From: Perognathus longimembris pacificus
Lineage: Eukaryota > Chordata > Mammalia > Rodentia > Heteromyidae
Assembly: GCF_023159225.1 (NCBI RefSeq)
Contig: NC_063166.1
Location: 73,658,575-73,722,574, forward strand
Direction: 5' to 3'
DNA length: 64,000 bases
Part shown: positions 20,676 to 30,288 of the stretch, piece by piece
Layout: every line of letters starts with the position of its first letter
Numbering within the stretch: position 1 is the first letter of the stretch
Made by a program: the position numbers and the translations under genes
The notes under the pieces: generated by a model
Told to the model about the DNA's origin: nothing
The model's input: the letters and a program-made list of their open reading frames with translations, nothing else
Database searches by the model: none

Positions 20676-20911
20676 TTGGTGCAGGACCTGGGGCTTAAAC
20701 TCAGGGGCCTGGGCATCGCCCCTGAATGTTTTTTGCTCAAGGCTAATGCTCTACCACTTTAGCCACAGTTCCATTTCCTGCTTTTTGGTGGTTAACTGGA
20801 GATAATAGCCTCATGAATTTGCCTTCCCCCGGCTGGCTTCAAACCTTGATCCTCAGATCTTAGCCACTTGAGTAGCTAGGATTATAGGAATGTGCCACTG
20901 GGTACCTGGCT
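20676..20911 (-). mobile_element. 7SL-Geo dimeric SINE
   Basis: GACCTGGGGCTTAAACTCAG to GGATTATAGGAATGTGCCAC and CCTGGC. Confidence 0.85.
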
Positions 20912-20984
20912 TCATTTTCATTTTGCATCTTGGTGACTTTTGCAACCCTCTATATGTGTTACTTTGTTTTTTAAGGCAATGTCT

Positions 20985-21200
20985 TTTTTTACATTGTTTT
21001 TTATTCTTTTTTTTTAAATTACATTTTATCGACAAAGTGTTGTGCAAAAGGGGTACAGTTACATAATAAGGCAGTGAGTACATCTCTTGAGATATCCTAC
21101 ACCCTCATTTTTCTTTCCCTTCCCTAGATCAGGTAGGCATATATACAATATCCACTGTACCAAAATCATATACAGTAACCACGCAGGGTACACCAAGTGC
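20985..21200 (-). mobile_element. L1-type 3' end (subfamily 1), second copy
   Basis: It is the reverse complement of the 8725-8915 repeat over about 190 bp: GTGCAAAAGGGGTACAGTTA and CATAATAAGGCAGTGAGTAC are shared. Confidence 0.65.
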
Positions 21201-21239
21201 TTTTTATTCTTTAAAAATATTTTTAAAAATATTCTTTAA

Positions 21240-21330
21240 AAATATTGTTATTATAAAGCTGATGCACAGAGGGATGACAGTTTCCTAAGTCAAGTAAAGA
21301 GTAAATTTCTTTTTGGACAATGTCACCCCT
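21240..21330 (-). mobile_element. L1-type 3' end (subfamily 2), second copy
   Basis: Shares CTAAGTCAAGTAAAGAGTAA and TTTCTTTTTGGACAATGTCA with 12640-12720. Confidence 0.6.
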
Positions 21331-21723
21331 TCTCTCTCTCTCTCTCTGTTTTTCCTTCCTGTCCCCACCCACAAGCTGTACAGTTTAAAGACAATATCTC
21401 TTGGTGAAATTAATCCACACTAAAAATTGGTGGAATTAATATACACTAAAAAAGTGAATGGCAGGAAAGTAAGGCAGGCTGGGCTGGATCCGGGTACCAG
21501 CAGAAGTGGGAGACTAATGAAGAGGTTGAATGAGAAGAATATGGTTGAAATATTTTATTTGAAACAGAAAGATGAAACCAGTTGAAATTGTTTTAAGGTA
21601 AGAGAGAAGGAACTAGGGAGTGAAATTATCTACATGGATGCAAATGACACAATGAAATAACCCTTGTACTATTAATGTACGCCAGTAAAGCAGTCAACAT
21701 ATTTTAATGCCCATATATCATCT

Positions 21724-21935
21724 TGCTGGGCGCTGATGGCTCAAGCCTGTCATCCTAACTACTTAGGAGGCTGAGATCTGAGGATCTTGGTTCAAAGCCA
21801 GTCTGGGCAGAAAAGTCTTCAATTAACCACTCAGAAACCGGAAGTGAAGCTGTGGCTCAAAGAGCCAAGGACAGCAAAGAGCTCAAGGACAGTGCCCAGG
21901 CCCCGAGTTCAAGGCCTCACAACTGTAACAACAAC
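21724..21935 (+). mobile_element. 7SL-Geo dimeric SINE
   Basis: GCTGGGCGCTGATGGCTCAA through CCCGAGTTCAAGGCCTCACA with an ACAACAACAA tail. The Geo half carries a duplicated CAAGGACAG stretch. Confidence 0.84.
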
Positions 21936-22013
21936 AACAACAAAAAGCATCCAGGAGTGATGCTTGCTTTTGGGTTTTCTCCTGTATGCAGCTCTCTAAG
22001 AGAAACCTAGTAG

Positions 22014-22125
22014 GGCTGGAGTTGTGACTCAAGTGGTAGAGCACCTGTCTAGCAAGCTTGAGGTCCTGAGTTCAAAGTGCAGAAGGAGAGAGGGAGGGAG
22101 GAAGGGAGAAAGGGAGAGAGAGTGT
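22014..22125 (+). mobile_element. ID-like tRNA-derived monomer with GA-rich tail
   Basis: GGGCTGGAGTTGTGACTCAA, AGTGGTAGAGCACCTGTCTA and GTCCTGAGTTCAAAGTGC, then GAGAGGGAGGGAGG. It has A- and B-box-like motifs at normal tRNA spacing and no Geo-type insertion. Confidence 0.7.
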
Positions 22126-22214
22126 GTTACAAGATAATCATCATCAGTATGACAGATGCTAAGGAGTATTACCTTGGGGGATGATTGGGAGGCTTTGTGC
22201 CCTTCACTTTGTTT

Positions 22215-22444
22215 TTGTTCAAGTCCTGGGGTTTAGACTCAGGGCTGGGTGCTGTGACTGAGCTTCTTCTGATCAAGGTTAGTACTCTATCACTTGAGCC
22301 ACAGCTCCACTTCTGGCTTTTTGATAATTAATTAGAGAAGAGAGTCTCATAGACTTTCCTGCCCGGGTTGGCTTTGAACTGTGATCCTCAGATCTCAGCC
22401 TCCTGAGCAGCTAGGATCACAGGTGTGAGCCACTTGGTGCCCAG
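22215..22444 (-). mobile_element. 7SL-Geo dimeric SINE
   Basis: AAGTCCTGGGGTTTAGACTC to GTGAGCCACTTGGTGCCCAG. Confidence 0.85.
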
Positions 22445-22594
22445 CATGCTTTTCAGTTTCAAAGCCATACATTCCCATGTTTCTTCTTCACTCCCTCCTC
22501 TTTCATCTTTTTTCCCCCTAGAAAACAAGTAAAATAGACCTTTAAAAGCCAAGGAGGGGGAATGCAAATTTGAAGGAAAAAAACCCCAACAGTG

Positions 22595-22800
22595 TAGAAA
22601 TGATGGATTATTTGGAAAATAAGGATGGGGAACTGGCTAACAATCTGGAAAAAAAGCAAGCTGGATTCCTACCTTATACCAAAATAAACCACAGATGGCT
22701 TAATGGTTTAAATGTTAGGGGGGAAAAGGTTTGAAGCAAAATTGTAAAAGAACCTGAATACTTGTGCAATTTTAAGAGAAAGAACATATGAATAGATAAA
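22595..22800 (+). mobile_element. L1 ORF2 3'-end fragment
   Basis: GGATTATTTGGAAAATAAGG, TGGATTCCTACCTTATACCA and AAAATAAACCACAGATGG are typical of the L1 ORF2 C-terminal region. Frame broken. Confidence 0.7.
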
Positions 22801-22976
22801 TATATTTTTACAATATAATAATGTGATACATTTTAAAAAGGAGGTATAGAGAGAGTATAGAGAGGTATAGAAGGAGGGAGGGAGGGAGAGAAGAAGAGGA
22901 GGGGAGAGGAGAGAGATATTCAACAGAGGAGCAAAACTTTTAATATATAAGGAGTTCTTAGAAGAATTCAAGACTA

Positions 22977-23195
22977 GGGCTGAGAATGTGGCCTAGTGGC
23001 AAGAGTGCTTGCCTCCTGTACATGAAGCGCTAGGTTCGATTCTTCAGCACCACATATAGAGAAAAGGCCAGAGGTGGCGCTGTGGCTCAAGTGGCAGAGT
23101 GGTAGCTTTGAGCAAAAAGAAACCACGGACAGTGCTCAAACCCTGAGTTCAAGCCCCAGGACTGGCAGAAAAAAACAAAACAAAACCAAACAACC
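22977..23195 (+). mobile_element. IDL-Geo dimeric SINE with 15-bp perfect target duplication
   Basis: Flanked by AAGAATTCAAGACTA at 22962-22976 and 23196-23210. Confidence 0.95.
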
Positions 23196-23210
23196 AAGAA
23201 TTCAAGACTA

Positions 23211-23325
23211 GGAGTGGTGGTGAGACATATGTAGTCCCAGTTATTTGGAAGCAGAGACAGGAGAATTATCATTTAAGGCTAGCTAGCTGAAAAACAAAGT
23301 TAGTGAGACCCTATCTTAAAGAACA
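23211..23325 (+). mobile_element. B1-like (7SL-derived) monomer SINE, old
   Basis: GGAGTGGTGGTGAGACATAT with GTGAGACCCTATCTTAAAGA, a diverged Alu/B1-type monomer. Confidence 0.65.
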
Positions 23326-23525
23326 GCCAGGCATAGTAAGACATACTTGTAATCCCAATTATGTAGTAGGCAAAGGTAGGAGGATTATGATCAGAGGCTG
23401 GCTCCAGGCAAAATCACAAGACCCTATCTAAATGTAACTAAAAAAAAAGGTCTGAGCAAATGGCAGTGTGCTTGCCCAGCAAGTGTAAGGCCGTGAGTGT
23501 GAACCACAAATAAAAACAACCAAAA
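23326..23525 (+). mobile_element. B1+ID composite SINE (B4-like)
   Basis: The B1 part (CCAGGCATAGTAAGACATAC and ACAAGACCCTATCTAAATG) is followed by an ID part (GCAGTGTGCTTGCCCAGCAA, GAGTGTGAACCAC). Confidence 0.65.
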
Positions 23526-23559
23526 GAATGAACAAAACCCAAACTGAAAACTCTCTCAT

Positions 23560-23745
23560 CTCCGGGGTGAGCAAATGTAGTTATCATATTCAACTATATA
23601 ACAAATGAACGACATAACTTGAAGGTACAGATGGGAGGGGGCACAGGGAAGGGTGACAATAACCAAGAAGCACTGTACTCATAACCTGACTTCTGGAATT
23701 GTAACCTCTCTGTACCACTACTTAATAACAACAATAATTTTTTTT
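23560..23745 (+). mobile_element. L1-type 3' end (subfamily 3)
   Basis: AGAAGCACTGTACTCATAAC, GGAATTGTAACCTCTCTGTA and a terminal TTAATAACAACAATAA: the usual layout of rodent L1 3' ends. Confidence 0.6.
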
Positions 23746-23762
23746 TTAAATTAAGAAAACCG

Positions 23763-23970
23763 GGCTGGGGATATGGCCTAGTGGCAAGAGTGCTTGCCTC
23801 GTATACATGAGGCCCTGGGTTCAATTCCCCAGCACCACCTATACAGAAAATGGCCAGAAGTGGCGCTGTGGCTCAAGTGGCAGAGTGCTAGCCTTGAGCA
23901 AAGAGAAGCCAGGGACAGTGCTCAGGCCCTGAGTTCAAGCCCCAGGACTGGCCAAAAAAAAGAAAAAAAA
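23763..23970 (+). mobile_element. IDL-Geo dimeric SINE with 10-bp target duplication
   Basis: TAAGAAAACC at 23752-23761 and 23971-23980 flanks a near-consensus element. Confidence 0.93.
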
Positions 23971-24399
23971 TAAGAAAACCAAACAAGTAAAACCTCCCAC
24001 CTCATATATTTTTTCCCCCCCTAAGCCCAGAATCAAGGATAATTTGACCTCAGAGGCACTGCCATTTCCTGGGATGAAGGTAGGAGGTGGAGCTGAGCCC
24101 AAGCGTGCAGAGGGGAGGGACGGCTCAGGACAGGGTGGCAGGGGTCCCGAGAGGATCCTTGGCAGGCCCTGTCTTCTGTAATGCCAGCTGCTTCCCTGGC
24201 TTGGCCCTTCCTTCTCACAGTCAAGCAGACGTCTCTGAATGCCAGTCCCTGTGCTTGGCGCTCTCTCGCAACCTGAAAGGGCTTCAAGGGCTCAGCACGC
24301 GTCTCCCCGGCAATGGGAAGCCCTCTGTGGTCTCTCCCCAAGGCACTCCCTAGGGACTCCTGTCGCACCTCCCATGACTCTGACCAGCAATTGCCAAGC

Positions 24400-24595
24400 C
24401 TCTCGGACATTCACGTGGAAACTTGCCTTGGAGGTAATTAGGTCATGGGGGTGGCTTTATAAAAGGAGGAAGAGAGACCTGAGCTGGCACCCCACTTGCT
24501 CTGCTCCCCTCGTAGGGTTGCTCTATCATCTCTCCAGATGCCAGTGCCAGGAACTTGGATGTCCAGCCTCCAGAACCCTGAGCAAAATGAATGTC
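24400..24595 (+). mobile_element. MaLR-type LTR (MLT1-like) fragment
   Basis: GGAGGTAATTAGGTCATGGG, GGCTTTATAAAAGGAGGAAG and CCAGCCTCCAGAACCCTGAG are MLT1 hallmarks in order. Confidence 0.75.
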
Positions 24596-24810
24596 AGTCA
24601 TGGGGCTTGAACTCAGGGCCTGAATGCTGGCCCTGAGCTCTTTTGCTCAAGGCTGGCACTCTACCACTTGTGCCACAGTTCCACTTCTGGCTTTTTGGTG
24701 GTTGACTGGAGATCAATTTCCTGCTCAGGCTGGCTTTGAACCTTGATCCTCAAATTTCAGCCTCCTAGGTTGCTAGGATTGCAGGTGAGAGCCTGTAATA
24801 AGCCACTGGC
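24596..24810 (-). mobile_element. 7SL-Geo dimeric SINE
   Basis: GTCATGGGGCTTGAACTCAG to AAGCCACTGGCTCC. It truncates or abuts the end of a MaLR LTR. Confidence 0.85.
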
Positions 24811-26832
24811 TCCCTGCTAGGGGAAGTGTCTTAACCAGACATGTACAAGTGAACTGTATTCAGGGTGGCAGGGCAGATCATTTGAATGGACACTCCCCCA
24901 CAGATGGCCAGTTGAGTTTCAAGTTCAGTCCATTTCTTTCCTGAAACAATAGGAATTTATTACTAATAAGGATATAAATGATTCAACTATGCAACAATTG
25001 CTTCTCACCATTGCATAGTAGTTAAAAGAAGTACCAGATTATAATAAGAGCAAAAGAAAGACACACCAAGAAGGCTCAGTACCTGAATGCACTCGAACTT
25101 GTTACTGAAAGCCATGAGGAATGTGGTAACGGGCCACTCAAAGCAGGCTCTGGGCCAGCGCAGCGATACCTCCGGCCTTGAGGCCTCTCCAGCCTCTGGG
25201 GAGCTTTGATAGAGACATTCCAAAGACAGAAGAGGAAGGGGTTGATTACACTTCCCGGGCAGATGTGGGGAACAGGGGTGCTGAAGGTCTCACACAGTAG
25301 TGGGGAGGGAAACTGGCGTGTGACCCCCCAGGGCAGACATTTTTGTGTTTGTTCCCAGCTGAATCTCAGCACTGACCCTAACACCATAGGTCAGCAGGGG
25401 CAAAAAGGTTAGTGAGTGAATGAATTACTGGGGTCTGAGATCCTGTCTGGAGTCAGTACTTAAGTGACTTCTGCAGGGCCTCTTACCGTCACGGAATACC
25501 AGAGGCTGGATAAATGATAATATAAAAGAACTTTATTTCGCTCATTGTTCTGGAGGTTGGGAGTCCAAGATGGGGTAGCCATATTTGGTGAAAGTGGAAA
25601 CACAGAAGGCTAAGGCTCACCTGCAGGAGAGAGGAACACGAAGGTGGTCTTCCTTGGAGACAGCCCCCTTCTCTGTAAGAACGAACCCCATCCTGTGAGC
25701 TGCGAGTGGAGAATTCTGCATCTTCATAGACTCCCCACCCCATGACTCAAGAGCTCCTAAAGATCCCACCGTGCTGCAGGGGGGTTTCGGCATGATTTTG
25801 GAGGGAACATGCCACATTCAAACATAGCACTTGACCTGATTTGGAAAACAAGGCTTCTCTCAAGGAAGTTTTGGCTCTCAGCATACTCAGCTCCAAAGAC
25901 ATCAAGCGGGGCCAGGGCAAGGAAAATACTTCAGAATGTGATGAGGAAGTACACAGGGCCTGGAACATTCCATGGCATTGTAGCAGGGTCCCCAGGAGTG
26001 GAAAATGGGGGGAAAGACAGAGGGGAGTTCCAAAGATGACAAGCAGCCCCTGAGGATGGAGCGCAGGCCTGCGGTGTATCCTCTCTGGAGCCAGAGTGGC
26101 TGGAGTGACGGCAGGGAGCTGGGCGAGGACCTGGAGCCAAGAGGGCCAGTTGCCTTTCCTGGCCCAGAAGATGCTGTGCACCCCAAAAGGTGACCACTGA
26201 GTGCTTGAGGGAGGGGGAGTCAACCAAACAGGACTTGTCTCTGTATTTGAGCCCTGGCCATGTTGTTAGGCAAAGTCACAGAGGCTCCAGCATGTGAGGT
26301 GTGCACTCAAAGTCATCCAGCTCGAGAGCTGACAAAGCCAGGACTCAGTTGTATGTCAGGTTCTGGCCTGACCCATTTTTCACTCTGCTAAACCAATATG
26401 AGACGATAGGCCCAAGACAGGCGATGCAGCGTGAGCCAGTGCAACTGTGGCCCAAGACACCTGGGCTGGAGGGCAGGGCCACTGCTGCTCTGAGGACAGG
26501 GGCAGCCCAGGTCAGTGTGGTCAGGGCTGGGGACAACTTCTAGGCTTCATGCCACTAGCCAGATACTCTGCCAGGGAACTGGTGGCGGGGCCTGTCAGCG
26601 TCACCAGCTTCCCGACTGCCTTCCTCCTGCCTGTCCCATCCAAGTCCTGACCTGACCTTCCTCCCCAGAGCAAGGAGCTGGCCTGGCCCTCGCCCTGGGG
26701 GGCGTGGAGGGGGAGGCTGCAGCTGCTCCCAAAGCCCTATCCTAGCAGACAAAGGTGCTTTCTTTCCCAGCTTAAGGTCTGGATTGTGTACTGCCTGCGA
26801 TCCAAAAAGCCCCTGTGAAAGAAGTAGTTCTC

Positions 26833-26833
<1 letters not shown>
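24811..26833. other. unique intergenic sequence with one MaLR fragment
   Basis: Low in SINEs compared with the preceding 20 kb. No coding evidence. Confidence 0.45.
25485..25620 (-). mobile_element. MaLR-type LTR fragment, reversed
   Basis: ACGGAATACCAGAGGCTGGA, CATTGTTCTGGAGGTTGGGA and GTCCAAGATGGGG. Confidence 0.6.
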
Positions 26834-26898
<65 letters not shown>

Positions 26899-26904
26899 TG
26901 GTTC

Positions 26905-26942
<38 letters not shown>
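26834..26942. repeat. compound TG / GA / TG microsatellite
   Basis: TG run, GA run, a 13-bp spacer AAAGTGGTTCCTC, then another TG run ending GCGCACGC. Confidence 0.97.
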
Positions 26943-27413
26943 ACGCAAGCTTGGATTTGGCCTGGTATTACTCAGTCTGCAGTGTGCACGCCTGTGCTGC
27001 ATGCTCTGTACCCAGAGCAACTGCCTAGGTATAGGTATCCGTGCATATTTCTACATACATCAGCATGGATTTACATACATTTGCAAGGCTTGGTGTCTGT
27101 GCAATCACATCTGGACCTGAGCACTTTGGGGTGGGTTACGTGCACATGTTGTATTTGTCTTTGGGAAACACTTGGTACCAGGCTGTACCCCAGGCCTCCC
27201 CCATCCCACCCTACTAATGTGGGCTCTTGCCAGGCACCCTGCAAGAGCTGCAAAGCCTTCTGAAATGGCCCCTGGCTTTCTTCCCTCCCCCACCCCTGCC
27301 TCTGCATTCATGAGCAACCTGGACTCTTAGTGCTGAAAGGAACACAGGTTTATACAACTTGGCTTTGGCCCATACACTTTCCAAAAGTTCTCTGGCTTCT
27401 AGCCGAACTCTTT

Positions 27414-27417
<4 letters not shown>

Positions 27418-27446
<29 letters not shown>
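27418..27446 (+). repeat. A homopolymer, about 28 bp
   Basis: A pure A run without a recognisable retroposon upstream; possibly the tail of a fully decayed element. Confidence 0.9.
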
Positions 27447-27449
<3 letters not shown>

Positions 27450-28679
27450 CTCCTGGGGAATCGCCTAGCAGGAAGGTGGGGACCCTGCGTGGGGGGCTCA
27501 GGACCCAAGTCCCAGGATTGAATGGAAACAAGAGGGTTGAGTTGCAGCCAGACAGGGGCCCCTAGCCTGAGGCTGAGCTTAGTCTGAGAGCCTTCTACTG
27601 CTGGTGAGGAGGACATAGCATCTTGGGGTGTTCCATTCAGGGTAGCAGGATAGGAGGAGCCCAGGGTTCAAGAAACTGAGCCTCCACTGAGCAGATAAGG
27701 ATGAAGAGGCCCAGGGGGATCCCCATACCATTTGAGGACCAGCTCTACAGGATTTGGGGGTGGGGTGGGGGAAGCCAACCCTGTAGCTCCCAGGCTAGGA
27801 GAACTTCCTTTGGAAAAACCCAGGCTCTGCCAAGGTGCAGGCAGTAGGTACTTCTGCCGGCCTATGGCCTCACAGGAGGAGGTTTCAAGGCTGGGGTGAC
27901 CCTTCTCTTGGCTTTCAGCGATCCCAAGGCCTCCAGATTGCAAGTAGAAAGTCGGTATTTGCGCCCGTTCCCCACACTCAAATCAGCACTTGCTTGAGCC
28001 TCAGGGACCTGGGGCTCATCCCTCCTAATCCCACTGAGGCTTTCCCAGCATGCTGCCATCCGCACTGGGAGCTGTGACTTCTCTCTCTCTTTTGGGTGTC
28101 CCAGGGGATGGAGAGGAGGACTGTGGGATGGGGTAAGGAGGGGCTGGGGTGGTAGGGCCTCTGGAGGGCCTGGGCGCTGCAAGCAGAAGAGCCTGGAATC
28201 AGAGTGGGGGGTCCGGGAGGGTGCCGATGGGATCTAAGCATCCAGAATTGTCTCAGCCTAACCATCCTGGTCAGAGCCAGGAGAGAGGCTTACAAAGTTA
28301 CTAGTGCCCAAGCAGGGCCTGGAACTCAACTGCTTTTCAATCCCTACTCAGCCCCCACAAGGGCTGTGGTGAGATCAATGACTTTCTAGAAGTCTTGAGG
28401 ATTTGAGAGCCTAAATGTGCTGGGACAGAGAAGGGTGAGGGTCCGGCAAGTCATCCTGAGAACGGACAGGCATCACTCCAGCAGGGACCACCGTGTGGCG
28501 GAGGGAGGGAGCGGCTAATAAGATCAAGGGGACTTGGCAAGGCTGCTTCAGCCTGGCCTCAGGCTGCTGCTGAACCCTTCCCGGTAGCCTGCCTCTGAGA
28601 GTCAGCTGACATTGCAGTGGGAGACCGGAGAGCCATTCCCTCTGCACGCAGCCTGCCCCTGCACTCCCACGTGTGACCC

Positions 28680-28870
28680 ATTGATTGGATCAGGGGCCTG
28701 TCAGCACGCGAGGCCCTGTAATCACTCAAGCAGCAAATGTGCTCCGTGCACTGGGCCCACCCCATAATTCATGCCTCGTGGGATGTACAAAGAAATTATT
28801 GTGCACATTTTAAAGCCAGGAGATTTCATATAAATATCTGCATTTCCAGCCTCTGTAAAATGAGACATCA
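28680..28870. promoter_or_regulatory. candidate conserved noncoding element
   Basis: A repeat-free AT-balanced island in GC-rich surroundings with homeodomain-like and other short motifs (CCCCATAATTCATGCC, CTGTAATCACTCAAGCAG, TTCATATAAATATCTGC). Stops in all frames. Suggested only by texture. Confidence 0.2.
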
Positions 28871-29167
28871 GGCAACATAGTGCCCGGGTCCCTGCACCGC
28901 AGCCATGGACTCTGGCCGGATCAGCCACTTGACTGCCAGTCCGCACCGCCTCCTAAGGCCTAAAGCCTGGATCATGTCACCCGGGCATGTCACTTAGCTT
29001 GCCTGGTCATCGTGAGTTTACATCTTCTGCTATATCAGGAGAAAAGAGCCTGCGAACCGTGGCAGTTTCCCCAGATGGACACACCTGCTTCTTAGTTCTA
29101 CAGCTCTCCATCCTGTCCGTCGCTATGAGAAGTATCAAGCCCTCTTCACGGCTTCACCCTGGGCACA

Positions 29168-29547
29168 ATATTATGGACTGGATGATTGTGTCTTCCTGTC
29201 CCCAAATCCACACATGGAAACTCTAACCCCCAGTGTGGCTGTATTTGGAGATGGGGGCCTTAGGGGAAATGACTAAGGTTAAATGAGGTCATAAGGGGTG
29301 GGGCCTGGTCTGAGAGGGTCAGTGTCCTTTGAGGAGGCTTTAGGGAATGCCCTTTCTCCCTCCACACATCTGCACCAAGAACTCATATTCCATTGCCTGT
29401 GAGCTAGCAAGAAGAGCACTTATCAGGAACGGTTAGTTTTCAGAACTTTGACCTTGGACTTCTGACCTCCCGATGCTGGGTCTGTTTTTTATACCACCCA
29501 GTCTATGGTCTTTTGTTATGTTAGCTCAAGTAGACTAATACACATCA
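29168..29547 (+). mobile_element. MLT1-type LTR, near full length
   Basis: Order of hallmarks: ATTATGGACTGGATGATTGT, CTCTAACCCCCAGTGTGGCT, GAGATGGGGGCCTTAGGGGA, ACCTTGGACTTCTGACCTCC, ACCCAGTCTATGGTCTTTTG and CAAGTAGACTAATACACATC. Confidence 0.8.
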
Positions 29548-30097
29548 TCTAAAAGTTCTGCCTACAATTTTGCTAAGGCTGATGCAAATTTACTAAGTTG
29601 TAGCTAGGCCAATTCCCCTCTTCCTGTCTTGAAAACTGGCTGTCTTATCTCGTACATCTCTGCCATCACCCATACCCAAGGCCACTGACTATGCCATCAC
29701 TTTGGCACACAAGCTAATAGGCAACTAGAATGTGGCACAAGAATCTAGTCAGCATCCCAAGTCCTTCTATCTTGGGTTGGGTCAGGGGAGTGTAACGGTT
29801 CCGGTCTTCCTCTGAGCTCCGCTTCAGTCAGCCTGACACAGACTTGGCTGTACTGCTTAGATGGACTTAGTTCCTGTTGCCTGAGTGCCAGTTGGGAATG
29901 TGACCAACTTGGGTGCCCTCTTCCTGTGAGGTCACCCTCCACGTGTGGCGCCCTCTGAGCTCACAGCCACCTGAAAGGACTCCCCAGTGGGTCCCTTTGT
30001 CCAGCAAGGGGTAGGGTTTTTGTTTTTTTTCCTCCAGAGGCTCCTCTTCTGCACTTTCAACATCATCAAGTCTGTCTTCTGTACTCTCTCTCTTTGT
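29548..30097. other. unique intergenic sequence
   Basis: Nothing recognised between the MLT1 LTR and the next SINE. Confidence 0.45.
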
Positions 30098-30288
30098 GCT
30101 GGTCCTGGGGCTTGAACTCAGGGCCTGGGCTCTGTCCCTAAGCCCCTCTGTGCTCAAGGCTAGTGCTCTGCCACTTGAGCTACAGCACCACTTCCGGCTT
30201 TTTCTGTGTATGTGGTACTGAGGAATCGAACCCAGGGCTTCATGCATTGCTAGGCAAACACCCTACCACTGAGCCACATCCCCAGCCC
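30098..30288 (-). mobile_element. IDL-Geo dimeric SINE, older subtype
   Basis: GTGCTGGTCCTGGGGCTTGA to GAGCCACATCCCCAGCCCC. The left half is ID-like (ATGCATTGCTAGGC), as in the copy at 13795. Confidence 0.87.

Larger units (their letters stand above)
26943..29167. other. long SINE-free unique stretch
   Basis: About 2.2 kb without an interspersed repeat I recognise, except the A-run at 27418. Contains the candidate conserved element at 28680-28870. Confidence 0.45.
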
